The notes beneath the pieces are model-generated. The model ran no database searches, was not told where the DNA came from, and worked only from the letters and a program-made list of their open reading frames with translations. A DNA stretch of 64,000 nt, from the NCBI GenBank assembly GCA_027475525.1, contig JAMWFC010000091.1, forward strand, positions 186,001-250,000. The letters are read 5' to 3'. The translations under genes and the position numbers were made by a program. Of the stretch, positions 30,806 through 40,279 are shown in pieces. Every line of letters begins with the position of its first letter. The stretch's first letter is position 1. Source of the stretch: Macrolepiota albuminosa (taxonomy: Eukaryota > Basidiomycota > Agaricomycetes > Agaricales > Agaricaceae).

Positions 30806-32086
30806 ACTCTGGCTGCTGCAGTTTGTTCCCATGGAGATGTGGCATTATGTGTAGCATCATCTGGCATTGCTGCCTTATTGTTGGAAGGGGGTAGAACAGC
30901 TCATTCAAGATTCAAAATTCCCATTCCTGCTCTTGACACATCCATTGCCAATATCAAGAGAGGAACTCAGTTATCACAGCTCATACTTCGCACCAAAGTT
31001 GTTATTTGGGATGAAGTTCCAATGCAACACAAAAATGCCATTGACTCTGTCGATCGTGGCTTCAGAGACATCTTCGATAATGACATTTCCTTTGGTGGAG
31101 TCACTGTGGTTTTTGGAGGGGACTTTAGGCAAACTCTTCCAGTGGTTCCACATGGACTCAGACAGCAGATGATTGCTGCTTCACTCAAAAGGGGCCGACT
31201 TTGGGATAATATTCAAGTCCATTACTTGGTCCAAAATATGCGGTTGGAGCAGACTGTAGACAATATTGCTCATGCAGCTTGGTTGTTGGATGTTGGTGCA
31301 GGGAAAAATCTAGGACCTGGAGAAACAGTCAAACTGCCTGAAAGGATGATCTGTGATGACAATTCTATCACTGGATTGATTTCTTCCACATATCCTGATA
31401 TTGGTCATCCTCAAAATGATCAGTATTATCTGGACCGGACTATTCTCTCTGGCAAGAACTCTGATATAGAGGAGATCAATGCAGAAGTTCTAGAGAGGTA
31501 TCCAGGGGAAGAAAGGATCTTACAGAGTGCAGATTCTGTTCTCTCTGATAACAGGAATCCTGATGGCCTTGCCTTATATCCTGTGGAATATCTCAACTCT
31601 TTGAAAGCCAGTAGTTTGCCTTTGGCTAAACTGGCTTTGAAGATTGGAGTTCCTGTCATGCTCCTCAGGAATCTGGACACAACCAAAGGACTTTGCAATG
31701 GAACAAGAATGATTGTCACTCATATCAGCACCAGAGTCCTCAGATGTCGTATTATCAGTGGAGATGCCAAGTTTGCAGGTTCAACTGTTTTGATTCCAAG
31801 GATCAATCTAGATGCCTCTGAAGAGGATTTGCCCATACCATTACGCAGGAGACAGTTTCCAATTCGATTGGCCTTTGCTATGACTATTAACAAGTCTCAA
31901 GGGCAATCAGTCAAGCATGTTGGATTGGACCTTCGATCACCTGTTTTTACACATGGCCAACTTTATGTTGCACTTTCTCGATGCACATCAGGAGATCGTA
32001 TCAAGGTGATTTTATCAGAAGAAAATACATCAAAAACAACTGCAAATATTGTATATCAAGAAGTTCTCAATGGTTTACAAATGTAA
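30806..32086 (+). CDS. Helitron RepHel protein, 3' part (Pif1-like helicase domain)
   Basis: This is the continuation of the exon broken at 14010. After one copy of the GCAAT duplication is dropped the frame continues exactly: the exons sum to 5160 nt, that is 1719 residues plus stop. It holds the rest of the SF1B Pif1-like helicase, which unwinds DNA during transposition. Visible motifs are ASSGIAALLLEGGRTAHSRF, Walker B VIWDEVPM (31005-31028), FGGDFRQTLPV (motif III, about 31110), LMLLRNLDTTKGLCNGTRM-like sequence (about 31660) and FAMTINKSQGQSV (31874-31912) with YVALSRCTS at the end. The gene ends with TAA at 32084-32086. No internal stop is seen, so apart from A1 it looks intact. Confidence 0.92.
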   Translation, partial: TLAAAVCSHGDVALCVASSGIAALLLEGGRTAHSRFKIPIPALDTSIANIKRGTQLSQLILRTKVVIWDEVPMQHKNAIDSVDRGFRDIFDNDISFGGVTVVFGGDFRQTLPVVPHGLRQQMIAASLKRGRLWDNIQVHYLVQNMRLEQTVDNIAHAAWLLDVGAGKNLGPGETVKLPERMICDDNSITGLISSTYPDIGHPQNDQYYLDRTILSGKNSDIEEINAEVLERYPGEERILQSADSVLSDNRNPDGLALYPVEYLNSLKASSLPLAKLALKIGVPVMLLRNLDTTKGLCNGTRMIVTHISTRVLRCRIISGDAKFAGSTVLIPRINLDASEEDLPIPLRRRQFPIRLAFAMTINKSQGQSVKHVGLDLRSPVFTHGQLYVALSRCTSGDRIKVILSEENTSKTTANIVYQEVLNGLQM

Positions 32087-32409
32087 GTGTGATTGTTAAT
32101 TAACTACTTATTACTAACTTTATATTTTAGCATCTAACTTGATACTGTACATATAACTTGGAATTATAGCATTGTTTCTTGGGTTTACAAATGTGAGTGT
32201 GATGTTTAATTACCTACTTATTACTAACTTTTATATTTTAGCATCTAACTTGATATTTGTTGATACTGTACTAATAGAATATATATAACTTGGAATTGTA
32301 ACATCATTTCTTGATAAATGTGAACTTTCTATTCTTTAACAACATATGCTTGAACCAGTAAGACATAATGAAAGTAAGTCATGATAGAAGTTGAGTTATG
32401 AATATACAT

Positions 32410-32575
32410 ATTTGGAACCCCTAACCGAACGAAGTGAGGTTGGGGTGAAGGCTGAGTTACTTATATACATACTTGGAGCCCTAACCGAACGAAGTGAGGT
32501 TGGGGTGGAGGCTAAGTTACTTATACATACTTGGAGCCCTAACCGAACGAAGTGAGGTTAGGGTGGAGGCTTAGT
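32410..32575 (+). repeat. Three tandem hairpin units in the Helitron H1 3' region
   Basis: CCTAACCGAACGAAGTGAGG followed by TTRGGGTGRAGGC occurs three times about 61 nt apart (near 32421, 32482, 32541). CCTAACC pairs with GGTTAGG around an 11-nt loop. Single copies recur in H2 (about 33112, 33174) and H3 (about 33573, 33636). Confidence 0.8.
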
Positions 32576-32583
32576 TGGGGGGG

Positions 32584-32737
32584 GTTTGGGGGCAAAGCCC
32601 CCAACGAGCTACGAAATTCGTGCCGAAGGCACGAATCGTAGCTCGTCTATATTGGGGGGGGTTTGGGGGCAAAGCCCCCAACGAGCTACGAAATTCGTGC
32701 CGAAGGCACGAATCGTAGCTCGTCTATATAGAATGCG
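32584..32737. repeat. 77-nt period duplication of the Helitron 3' end
   Basis: GTTTGGGGGCAAAGCCCCC and the terminal hairpin appear at 32584 and again at 32661. The second copy leads into H2. Confidence 0.85.
32683..32721 (+). repeat. Terminal hairpin of Helitron H1
   Basis: GAGCTACGAAATTCGTGCC, loop GAA, GGCACGAATCGTAGCTC: about 17 paired bases with a 2-nt bulge. A second short hairpin (TTGGGGGC-AAA-GCCCCCAA) lies just upstream. Helitrons use such a hairpin as their 3' terminator. Confidence 0.8.
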
Positions 32738-33283
32738 ACAACTTTTGTGGGAATTTGATGTGATGACTAAAAATTTGTCAGCTGAGTCATCAATGACTAA
32801 GGCTGACAAATAGTTGTCTTTTTGGTCTGTTTTCAATAAATGTTGGTAGATAATGCTTAGAAAATTCAGATAAAATCACTGAAAAATCAGAAAAAATTCA
32901 AGGCCTACTGATACACTGATTTTAGTTTTTCTGAGATTTATAATCGCTTAAAAAATCAAGAAGAATTCAATTGCTCTGTTTTTTAGGAGATGTTAATGGA
33001 AAATGCTCAAATAATTCCAGGAGAATTCACTCAAAAATCAGGAAAAATTCAGAGGCTACTAATACACTACTGTTTAATGTTTTTTTAAGATTTGAGTTGT
33101 GAAGACCGAGGCCTTGACCGAACGAAGTGAGGTTGAGGCTGGGAATGAGCACTGAGTTGGCGAAATGTGCAGGCCTTGACCGAACGAAGTGAAGTTAGGG
33201 TGGAGGCTTAGTTGGGGGGGGGTTTGGGGGCAAAGCCCTCAATGAGCTACGAAATTCGTGCCTTCGGCACGAATTGTAGCTCG
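32723..33283 (+). mobile_element. Short non-autonomous Helitron H2 (561 nt)
   Basis: It begins TCTATATAGAATGCGAC directly after the H1 terminal hairpin and ends with its own hairpin (about 33244-33282, loop TTC). It has no coding sequence; the interior holds two ACCGAACGAAGTGARGTT hairpin units and AAAATCAGAAAAAATTCA-type repeats. Confidence 0.75.
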
Positions 33284-33719
33284 TCTCTATATAATGGGAC
33301 AACCGTTTTGTGGGAACTATCTGATTAGTAAGGCTGACCAAGGCTGAACAAGAACCTTCCTTTTAGGGTAACAATATAAGAGTTGGCTCATTTGAGTATT
33401 AAAAAATTCCAAGAAAATCACTAAAAAATCAGAAAAAATTCAGGGGCTAATGATACACTGATTTAGATTTTCTTTTGAGATTTATAAATGCTTAAATAAG
33501 TCTGAAATTTTTAAGAAAAATTCAATTGGTGTGTTTTTCAGGAGAGTACTGAGTTGTGAGATGCGGAGGCCTTAACCGAAACGAAGTGAGGTTGAGGCTG
33601 GGAATGAGCACTGAGTTTTCTATACATACTTGGAGCCCTAACTGAACAAAGTGAGGTTAGGGTGGAGGCTTTCCCCAACGAGCTACAAAATTTGTGCCAA
33701 AGGCATGAATTGTGGCTTG
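33284..33719 (+). mobile_element. Short non-autonomous Helitron H3 (436 nt)
   Basis: It starts TCTCTATATAATGGGAC and shares the AAGAACCTTCCTTTTAGGGT leader with H1. It ends in a decayed hairpin (GAGCTACAAAATTTGTGCC, GGCATGAATTGTGGCTTG) abutting the next TCTAT start. No gene. Confidence 0.72.
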
Positions 33720-33969
33720 TCTATTGTATATGCAACAAGGCCTGGAAATTGATGTGCTTAGTCAGTTTTGACAGTTTCTGACTAAGGCTGACAAATACTT
33801 GCCTTTTTTGTTTGTTTTTTGGTCAGTTTTTTAGTAAAAAAGAAAAAAAAAATATTAATTAATGAAAAGAAGTGTATATTAAATATTTAAATGTACAATA
33901 TCTTTTGGATACATGTGGAAGGTATCTGAAGTGTATGAATATAGCTGAGGCCAAAACGCTGTGGTAGAA

Positions 33970-34740
33970 AAGAAGAGGTTGCTGATGAAATTGAATGAGG
34001 AGGGGGGTTGGGTGAGTGGTTTAGATTTCACAACACGAATGATGGACGCAAGTAAAATGTTCAGGGGATGACCAGGTTAATGTTCAACAAAAAAACGACA
34101 TGGTCAGATTAGAAAGTTGAAGGTACAGATAAGGCAAGGAAAAAATTAAAGTTTGTAATTACAAGACTGACCAGCGGTCAAAAACAAAATCCAGAAAGGA
34201 ATCAGTGATGTTGGGAGGTTTTGAGATAGATCGTCAATCCTAAGAAAAGGGTATGATAGGTATAAAAGAGAAGAATAATATACAAATAAACACATTTCTA
34301 GACCTCACATTTCTTGATCTTAGGCTCTGCTTGTCTCGTGCTTCTTATATTTCTGTCTTGTCATTGTCTGGTCTAGTCTTGAATATTGTCTTGCTCAACT
34401 TTGTTTTGTTTTTGTTGATGTCTGATCCAATGTCAAATACCACGTGTTCGCTGTTTTTGGCAGCATACTCAGGTTCTCTCAGCTTCTTGGTGTTACTGCT
34501 TCTCTGTCTCGGCTCTGTCCTAGTATTTGATCATTTGACTCAGCATTTCTGCTTTTATTTCAGCACATTGGTGTCTTGACTCCTTTGATTTCTATTTGCT
34601 ACTCAGCTTCATTGTCTTTGTTATCTTTTGGTCCACTAGCAATTTTCTCGTCTCTATTTGAGACAATTTCCTCTCTTGCTGAAGTCTGTCTTCTTTCAGT
34701 CTGCATCTTATTTTGACTAGTACTTGTCTATAACAAATAT
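33970..34740. other. H4 leader segment absent from H1
   Basis: About 0.8 kb without counterpart in the H1 leader. It has GTATAAAAGAG at about 34258-34268 followed by CT-rich sequence and a 108-codon hydrophobic frame (34253-34579) of no recognised family. It may be captured host DNA or simply drifted leader. Confidence 0.4.
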
Positions 34741-35155
34741 TCTTATAGCAAAATTTTCAAACTCAACTACAAAGTAAGTAGTGATTAATTGATTGATTGA
34801 TGATTCTTAACAAACATTCAATAGCTCGACAACTTTCAGCTATTGATTGATCATTGTAAGTGATTTTTAATGTATTTGAGCTTAGAAAATGCTTAAAAAA
34901 TTTGAATAAATCACAGAAAAATCAGGAAAGATTCAATTCAGCTAATAGTGAAAGTTTGGGCTTTTGTGGTAAGTGACTTTTATTGTTTTTGAGCTTTATA
35001 AACACTTATAAAATTTAAAAAAATCAAGAAAAATTCTATTCAGCTTACAGTAACACTTGGACAACTTTGAGCTATTGATATACTTATCATATAAGTGTCT
35101 TTCAATAGTTTTAAGCTATGAAAATGCTTAAAAAACTATTCTTTCAGGCAATCTT

Positions 35156-35755
35156 CAACTATTTATTTTAATAATGAACACAGTACTCCTGAAGGTCAGA
35201 GACAGCAGGCTAGGATTCAAAGCAGACTACAATAGTTACAAATGACTAATTCTAATGAGCTTCATGCAAATAAAAGTAGAAGATCTCAGGAGGCATTGAG
35301 TAGCAGACAGGGACTGTATATCTGGATTGGACGTGTGGGGTGTACAATCAATTGGCATGGAGGGAGCTGTGATGTGTGATGTGCGATGGCCAGAAGTGAG
35401 CAGTGTGATCCAATCATTGATGGTGGTTGATCCTGGGGTCCGTGATGCGGGATTGCTGGGGATGCTGGTTGATGGCGGTTTTTGATGCGTGTGATGGCAG
35501 CGTCGGCAGCCATGGAGGCAGGGCGTGTTGTGGAGTTGATGAGAGAGGTTCCCAGATGGGGCTCTGGGGATGTTCTGGGAAGGTTCTGGAGGGGAGGGGT
35601 CGTGACATGCTGTGCATGGAAGAGATCATAGAGTGGGATCAGTCAATCAGCCTGTAGTTGGTGGGACTGCTATGAGTATACCTGAAACTCATTTGCCTGA
35701 AGGTTGGGATGCTCCTTTACAAAATCCTATACCTAGAATGCCTGCTTTGCATATA
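35156..35755 (+). pseudogene. H4 RepHel relic, N-terminal part
   Basis: 35156-35287 matches H1 9942-10080 (STPEGQRQQARI segment; an in-frame TAG replaces a CAG at 35233). 35608-35755 matches the PETxLPEGWxxPLQNPxPRM repeats of H1 (about 10420-10660). The family A LTR fragment separates them. The coding potential is lost. Confidence 0.8.
35288..35607 (-). repeat. Family A LTR fragment inside H4
   Basis: It runs from GGCATTGAGTAGCAGACAGG to GGAGGGGAGGGGTCGTGACA, the terminal half of the family A LTR. The TGTCA end is missing and no target duplication is seen. It is decayed at CpG sites. Confidence 0.85.
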
Positions 35756-37364
35756 CTGGCTCAAAAAACTGCCCTAATATTTGGCCTTTTTGAAAAGATT
35801 CACATGGTGTGCAACAATTACCTAAGCGAAAAATTGTGGAAAATCACATGACATACAACTACATCTTGGCTTTATAATGACATATACATCATGTGATTTG
35901 GACAAGAACTTGCTGATTAATAAATCAAACAAAATATTCAATCATTGAGGCAGTTTTTTGACCTACTCTAATTTACTCTAATTTGCATATCTAGTACTTG
36001 GTATGGCCTCTATTTGCCTTTATAACTGTCTGGATCCTTCTAGGCATGCTCTTTATGAGGCTTTGGCATACCTCTGATGGTATTTAATTCCACTCCTTGA
36101 CCACTCTTTCCCACAACTCATGCACTTCTTTAGGGGGTACCTCATACTCCAAAAGTTTGTGCTTGATGTAAACTCAGAGATGTTCAATGGGATTGAGGTC
36201 AGGGGATAGGGCAGGCCAGGATATCACAATGATGTTGTTATCAGAAAACCAGGTTGTTGCCTATTTGGAGGTGTGTTTTGGGTCATTGTCCTGCTGAAAA
36301 TATTGTTCTTCCTCCTCCATTTCCAACTTCTCAAAGCTTTCCACCACTCTCTCATCCAAAATCTCACAATACTGTGCAGCATCCATCTTCTCCTGAACTT
36401 CTATGAGCTCCCCTACTCCATTCCAACCCATGCAGCCCCATACCATTAAATTGTTTCCTCCTTCATGCTTGACAATCAGTGTAGTAGTGTGGTCAGATAG
36501 TGGTTCTTTTAGAATTTTCCACACATATACTTTCCCATCTGATCCAATCCAATTAATCTTTGTCCCATCACTCTACAAAACCACTTTTTAATCCTCCATT
36601 GTCCAGTTTTCATGATACTGAGCAAACTTGAGCCAGTTTGCACAATGAGCAGCCTTGAGCATGAAAACTTTCTTCTTTGTTGCTGAGCAAAAGCCTGCCT
36701 CCTTCAATGCATCTCTGACTGTCTGAGGATTGACAGGACTAGAGATGACAGAATTAATGAACTGTGTAGCTTGAACAGCATTATCCAGCTTCTCAGTAGT
36801 AATTTGATGAATAATAAACTATTTGTTATGTGCTGTAAGCTTGAAAGGACAACCTCCAGGATGATTCTCTTTGTTGCTCTCTAGCTCTTTGCTCCCCACA
36901 GTGCCCTTTCCCAGGCCAGTTTTTGCTTGGATTTGATGCTGAGAATACCTCTCATTGAGGAGAAAAGCAACAGAAAAGCAATTGGCAGCAAAAACAGGTT
37001 GTATGATAGTAGTAGAGTGTCAAGAAGGTGATTGATTGAAGTTGAACATGTCAAATTAGTACCAAAAAGGTCACATGACATTGTTTATACTTCTCACAAG
37101 GTGTTTCCATCTTCTACTGCTGAAAAGTATTGAAAAAATATGAAAATTAAAGTGAGTCAAAAAACTGCCCCAATAATTAAATATTTTGTTTGATTCATTA
37201 CTCAGCAACTTCTTGTCCAAATCACATGATTCATACATCATTATGAAGCCAAGATGTAGTTGTATGTCATGTGATTTTATATGATTTTTTGCATATGTAA
37301 TTGTTGCACACCATGTGAATCTTTCCAAAAAGGCCAAACATTGGGACAGTTTTTTGAGCTAGTG
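35756..37364 (-). mobile_element. Tc1-like DNA transposon copy 2, TA target duplication
   Basis: It is flanked by TA (35754-35755, 37365-37366); its ends read CTGGCTCAAAAAACTG and CAGTTTTTTGAGCTAGTG. It is of the same family as copy 1 but in the opposite orientation and inserted in H4. Removing it rejoins the H4 RepHel relic. It has the same long composite ends: the motif recurs inverted at about 35944-35962 and 37154-37172. Confidence 0.88.
36070..37000 (-). pseudogene. Tc1-like transposase of copy 2, inactivated
   Basis: The minus strand gives, in order, a decayed helix-turn-helix end (LGKGTVG near 36900), SDGTKIN near 36560 (first Asp; DET has become DGT), WGCMGWNGVGELIEV (about 36430), FQQDNDPKHTSK (36261-36297) and LSPDLNPIEHL (about 36185-36215). 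The longest frame is 87 codons (36261-36524). Several stops separate the blocks. Confidence 0.85.
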
Positions 37365-37366
37365 TA

Positions 37367-38815
37367 GCAGTATTACATGAGCAACAACAGCTCAGAGAGC
37401 AAGGAAGACAACTACAGATATTACACCAGCTAGAGGTGAGACAAAAACAACTTTTAGAAGTTGCATTGATTAAGAAAGATTAACAGGATGTAGATCTCAA
37501 TCCTGAACATAGGCCTTTAAATGAGGCCAGAGCTGAAAGGATCTTACAAGACTGGGAACAGGAACATGCAGCTGATTTAGAGAAGGACTTTAACAATCTA
37601 GGTGCTTAAGATCTGGATGATTCTGTTGACAATAGAAGGCAGCACAATCCAGAAGCAGGGCAACTGGAACCTCCTCTTCATCCTCCCATCCTACAACAAC
37701 CCATAAATGCTCTTCCAAGAGGAATACAGCCTAGAAATAATCCTGCTGAGGATATGGAGGAGGACTTAGAATATGTAGATCCACCTATGCAAGATCTACC
37801 AGCACCTCCTATCCTACAAAGGGTTGATCATATTCAAGGCATAAATGCTCTTCCAAGAGGAAGACAGCCTTATATAGATGAACCCTCAGCATATTATCTT
37901 GGCCTCATAGATGTTATATGTCTACACTGTCAGGCTCTACATTGGAATGCTGAAAAGCTTACCAGTTCTACTAAACATCATGCAAAATTTGGCATGTGCT
38001 GTTTACAAGGCCAGATTGATTTGCCCAGACTTGCAGAAGCTCCACCAGAACTGCTTGGCTTACTCCAAGGCCATCATGCTCTTTCTGATACTTTCAAAGC
38101 ATCTATCCATCAATACAATGCTGCTTTTGCATTTACATCTTTGGGAGTCAAAATTGACCATGCAATTACCAATGCTCCAGGCCCATACAGCTTTAGGATT
38201 AATGGAGAGCTCCATCATCTGACAGGTGCTTTGCTTCCACCTGAAGGCAACCATCCTGTATATGCACAACTCTACTTCTATGATTATAATCAACAATTGG
38301 TGTTTTGTCAACAAAGCAATCCTAGATTGGATCCCTCAGATAATGGCCTCTTTGCAGGAGTTGCTGCAATTATACCAGGAGATGGTTCTGAGGAATAATC
38401 CAATCATTGCAATATAGTCTTGCATCTGCATAGAGGCCAATTGAAGCAAATCAGCCATCTACATTTTTATTACACTCCTCTGCATTATACTATCATGTTT
38501 CCAACTGGAGAACCTGGATTTCACACTGATATTCAATCTCAATTTAGACTAGCAGGAGAACAAAGAGCCAAAAATGTTAGCCAAACTGCATATTATGCAT
38601 ATAGGCTGCAGCAAAGGGCTTTGGAAGCTAATGCTACATTGCTTTGGAGTAGCAGACTATTTCAGCAATATATTGTAGATGCATGGGCTTCAACAGAACA
38701 GAACAAGCTCAACTGAGTCTGACACAATCAACAGAAGATTAGGGCTAAAGTTTATTAAGGAGTAGTTGATGCAGCTGCTGGAGATGAAGAGTTACACAGG
38801 CAAAGCTGACAGGTG
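37367..38815 (+). pseudogene. H4 RepHel relic, middle part
   Basis: It matches H1 from about 10745 to 12095: MEEDLEYVDPPMQDLPAPPI, then DVICLHCQALHWNAEKLTSS and LQGQIDLPRL, then FPTGEPGFHTDIQSQ. A 157-nt internal deletion relative to H1 (H1 11494-11650) lies at a short AGGA repeat. Stops occur at 38396 (TAA) and 38714 (TGA). The sequence leaves H1 homology near 38815, before the Rep HUH motif, so neither catalytic domain is present. Confidence 0.88.
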
Positions 38816-40279
38816 ATGAGCATATGAGGTAGTGAAATGTGGAGGAAGTCTACTTTGATAGCTGATGAGTGACTGGGTGGCCAGTATCTGTAGTTGTTTA
38901 CACCACTGGCAGAGTTAGAAGATTCTTTTTTTCTTGTCTTCTCCTAAGTCCCAATACACATAACTGATGTATCCTATGCAATGGCCTATTGAAGGCCACA
39001 GAAAAATGATCAGAGCCTGCAAGGCTTTGGTGGAAAGAGGAGACCTTTTAATATACAGAATTATTCTTATCAACCAGACTATCAGAGGCAGCCACTATAT
39101 CCAGCAGGCAGCCAATATCAGACAGCAGGTGTGGCTTAGCCAGGCCATAAGGAACTGCTTCCATACCAGACACCTCTCTATTTGCAAGAAATGGAGGTAG
39201 ACAATAAGAGGTGGTATGATCACCCAGAAGACAGCACACATTAAGAGTGCTACTACCAGGTGCTATCATCATATCTGCTGGTGTTGTACTAACATATGCA
39301 GAGTAGGGCATCACAACAGTATGTGTCATACATTGTATAGGAGCTCACTTTGTGCCATACTATACATGTTCAGTGGAGTCCGCTACACTGAAGCAGAGCA
39401 GTGCCCACAGTGCCATAGAATACAGAGCCATGGACGTGTCACAATGTGCTGTATGACACAGTCCAGTGGATCAATAAAAGGTAGGCACACACATGCGCAT
39501 GCAGGCCCAGCAGATGCCAGCGGACACTAGCGGACATCAATGTGCATCAGCAGCTGCCAGCAGGCATCAGTCCACAAGTGAAAGCCTCCTCCATTGGCAG
39601 ATGTCATGGCATGAATAAACTCTCCTTGAGGTTTCCCACTTCTCTCCCCTCTTCCTTCCTCCCCACAATAACTTGAGGCTGTGTGCCTCCCCTTTCCTCC
39701 CTCTCCCACTCCCAACACCAGCATACATCCACAAAAGGGCCCTGCAGACCTATGCAGGCCTACACAAGCCATCAGCAGACATCCACACAGACCTACATTG
39801 ACCCACTCAAACCTACACAGACCCTCCCAGGCCTGTGCAGGGCACCAGCAGACATCTGAAGAGGCCTATGCAGGTTTATGGAGGCTGGTTGGACCAAAGA
39901 AAAAGGTATCTTGTCTTGCCCGTCGTATGCCTGTGAGGGGGAATCAAACTCCTGGCTTTGGTGAAGCCTCCAGCAACAAAACACACATTTAACCGTTGCA
40001 CCACAGGTCTGTTACTAATAGATAGAGTCAAAGGTCAGATAACCCAATGAATGGATGCCCATCTACGTCCCTGCAGATCCCTGTATGAATATTTTGAAGT
40101 ATAAGGGGAGTGCCCAAAAGAGGTTTTGTGGCTTAAAAGGGGTGTTGGCATCATTTGCCATCAGCTGGCCATCAGCTGGCATCTGTCAGAGTTCATTGGC
40201 AGCCATTGTGACCCGCTGGCATCCATCGGCATCTGTCACCATCTGTTGGCATTTACAGGAATCCATTGGCAACCCCCGG
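38816..40279. other. Repeat-rich stretch without a supportable gene
   Basis: It holds degenerate CTGGCATC/CATCAGC runs at 40148-40270, ACCTACACAGAC-type runs at 39740-39850 and a tRNA-like segment at 39926-40012. A 77-codon frame at 38967-39200 matches nothing I recognise. Confidence 0.5.
39926..40012 (-). repeat. Candidate tRNA-derived SINE head
   Basis: On the minus strand, GTGGTGCAACGGTTAAATG resembles a pol III A box and GGAGTTTGATTCCCC resembles a B box about 50 nt later. CCTGTG near the start pairs with CACAGG at the end, like an acceptor stem. The T stem is poor, so it is not a working tRNA gene. Confidence 0.4.

Larger units (their letters stand above)
9113..32722 (+). mobile_element. 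Autonomous Helitron H1, interrupted by element A1
   Basis: The left end is TCTATATAGAATGCGAC after an A, as Helitrons require (TC, insertion 3' of A). The right end is taken as the terminal hairpin (about 32683-32721), because the next base begins another copy of the same left end. Between them are a repeat-rich leader, a spliced RepHel gene and a hairpin-rich 3' region. Removing A1 with one target duplication (14011-30805) and the 77-nt duplication at 32584-32737 leaves about 6.7 kb, ordinary for an autonomous Helitron. The right terminus lacks a textbook CTRR, so it may be off by a few bases. Confidence 0.85.
33720..38815 (+). mobile_element. Degenerate autonomous Helitron H4, truncated before the HUH motif
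   Basis: It begins TCTATTGTATATGCAAC at the end of H3. Its RepHel relic (35156 onward) follows H1 closely, then homology stops near 38815, before the HUH region. It carries a family A LTR fragment (35288-35607) and Tc1 copy 2 (35756-37364). Differences from H1 are rich in CG to TG/CA changes. Confidence 0.85.

Noticed and set aside
32410..32575. Telomere-like CCCTAA and TTAGGG strings
   Set aside because: They occur singly as hairpin arms 61 nt apart within the Helitron 3' region, not as a telomeric tandem array.
34253..34579. Host membrane protein gene
   Set aside because: It is a short hydrophobic frame in CT-rich sequence inside a Helitron leader, with no recognisable family or intron structure.
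36881..37337. Small minus-strand frames in the second Tc1 element as separate genes
   Set aside because: They lie in the decayed transposase N-terminus and the terminal repeat of copy 2.
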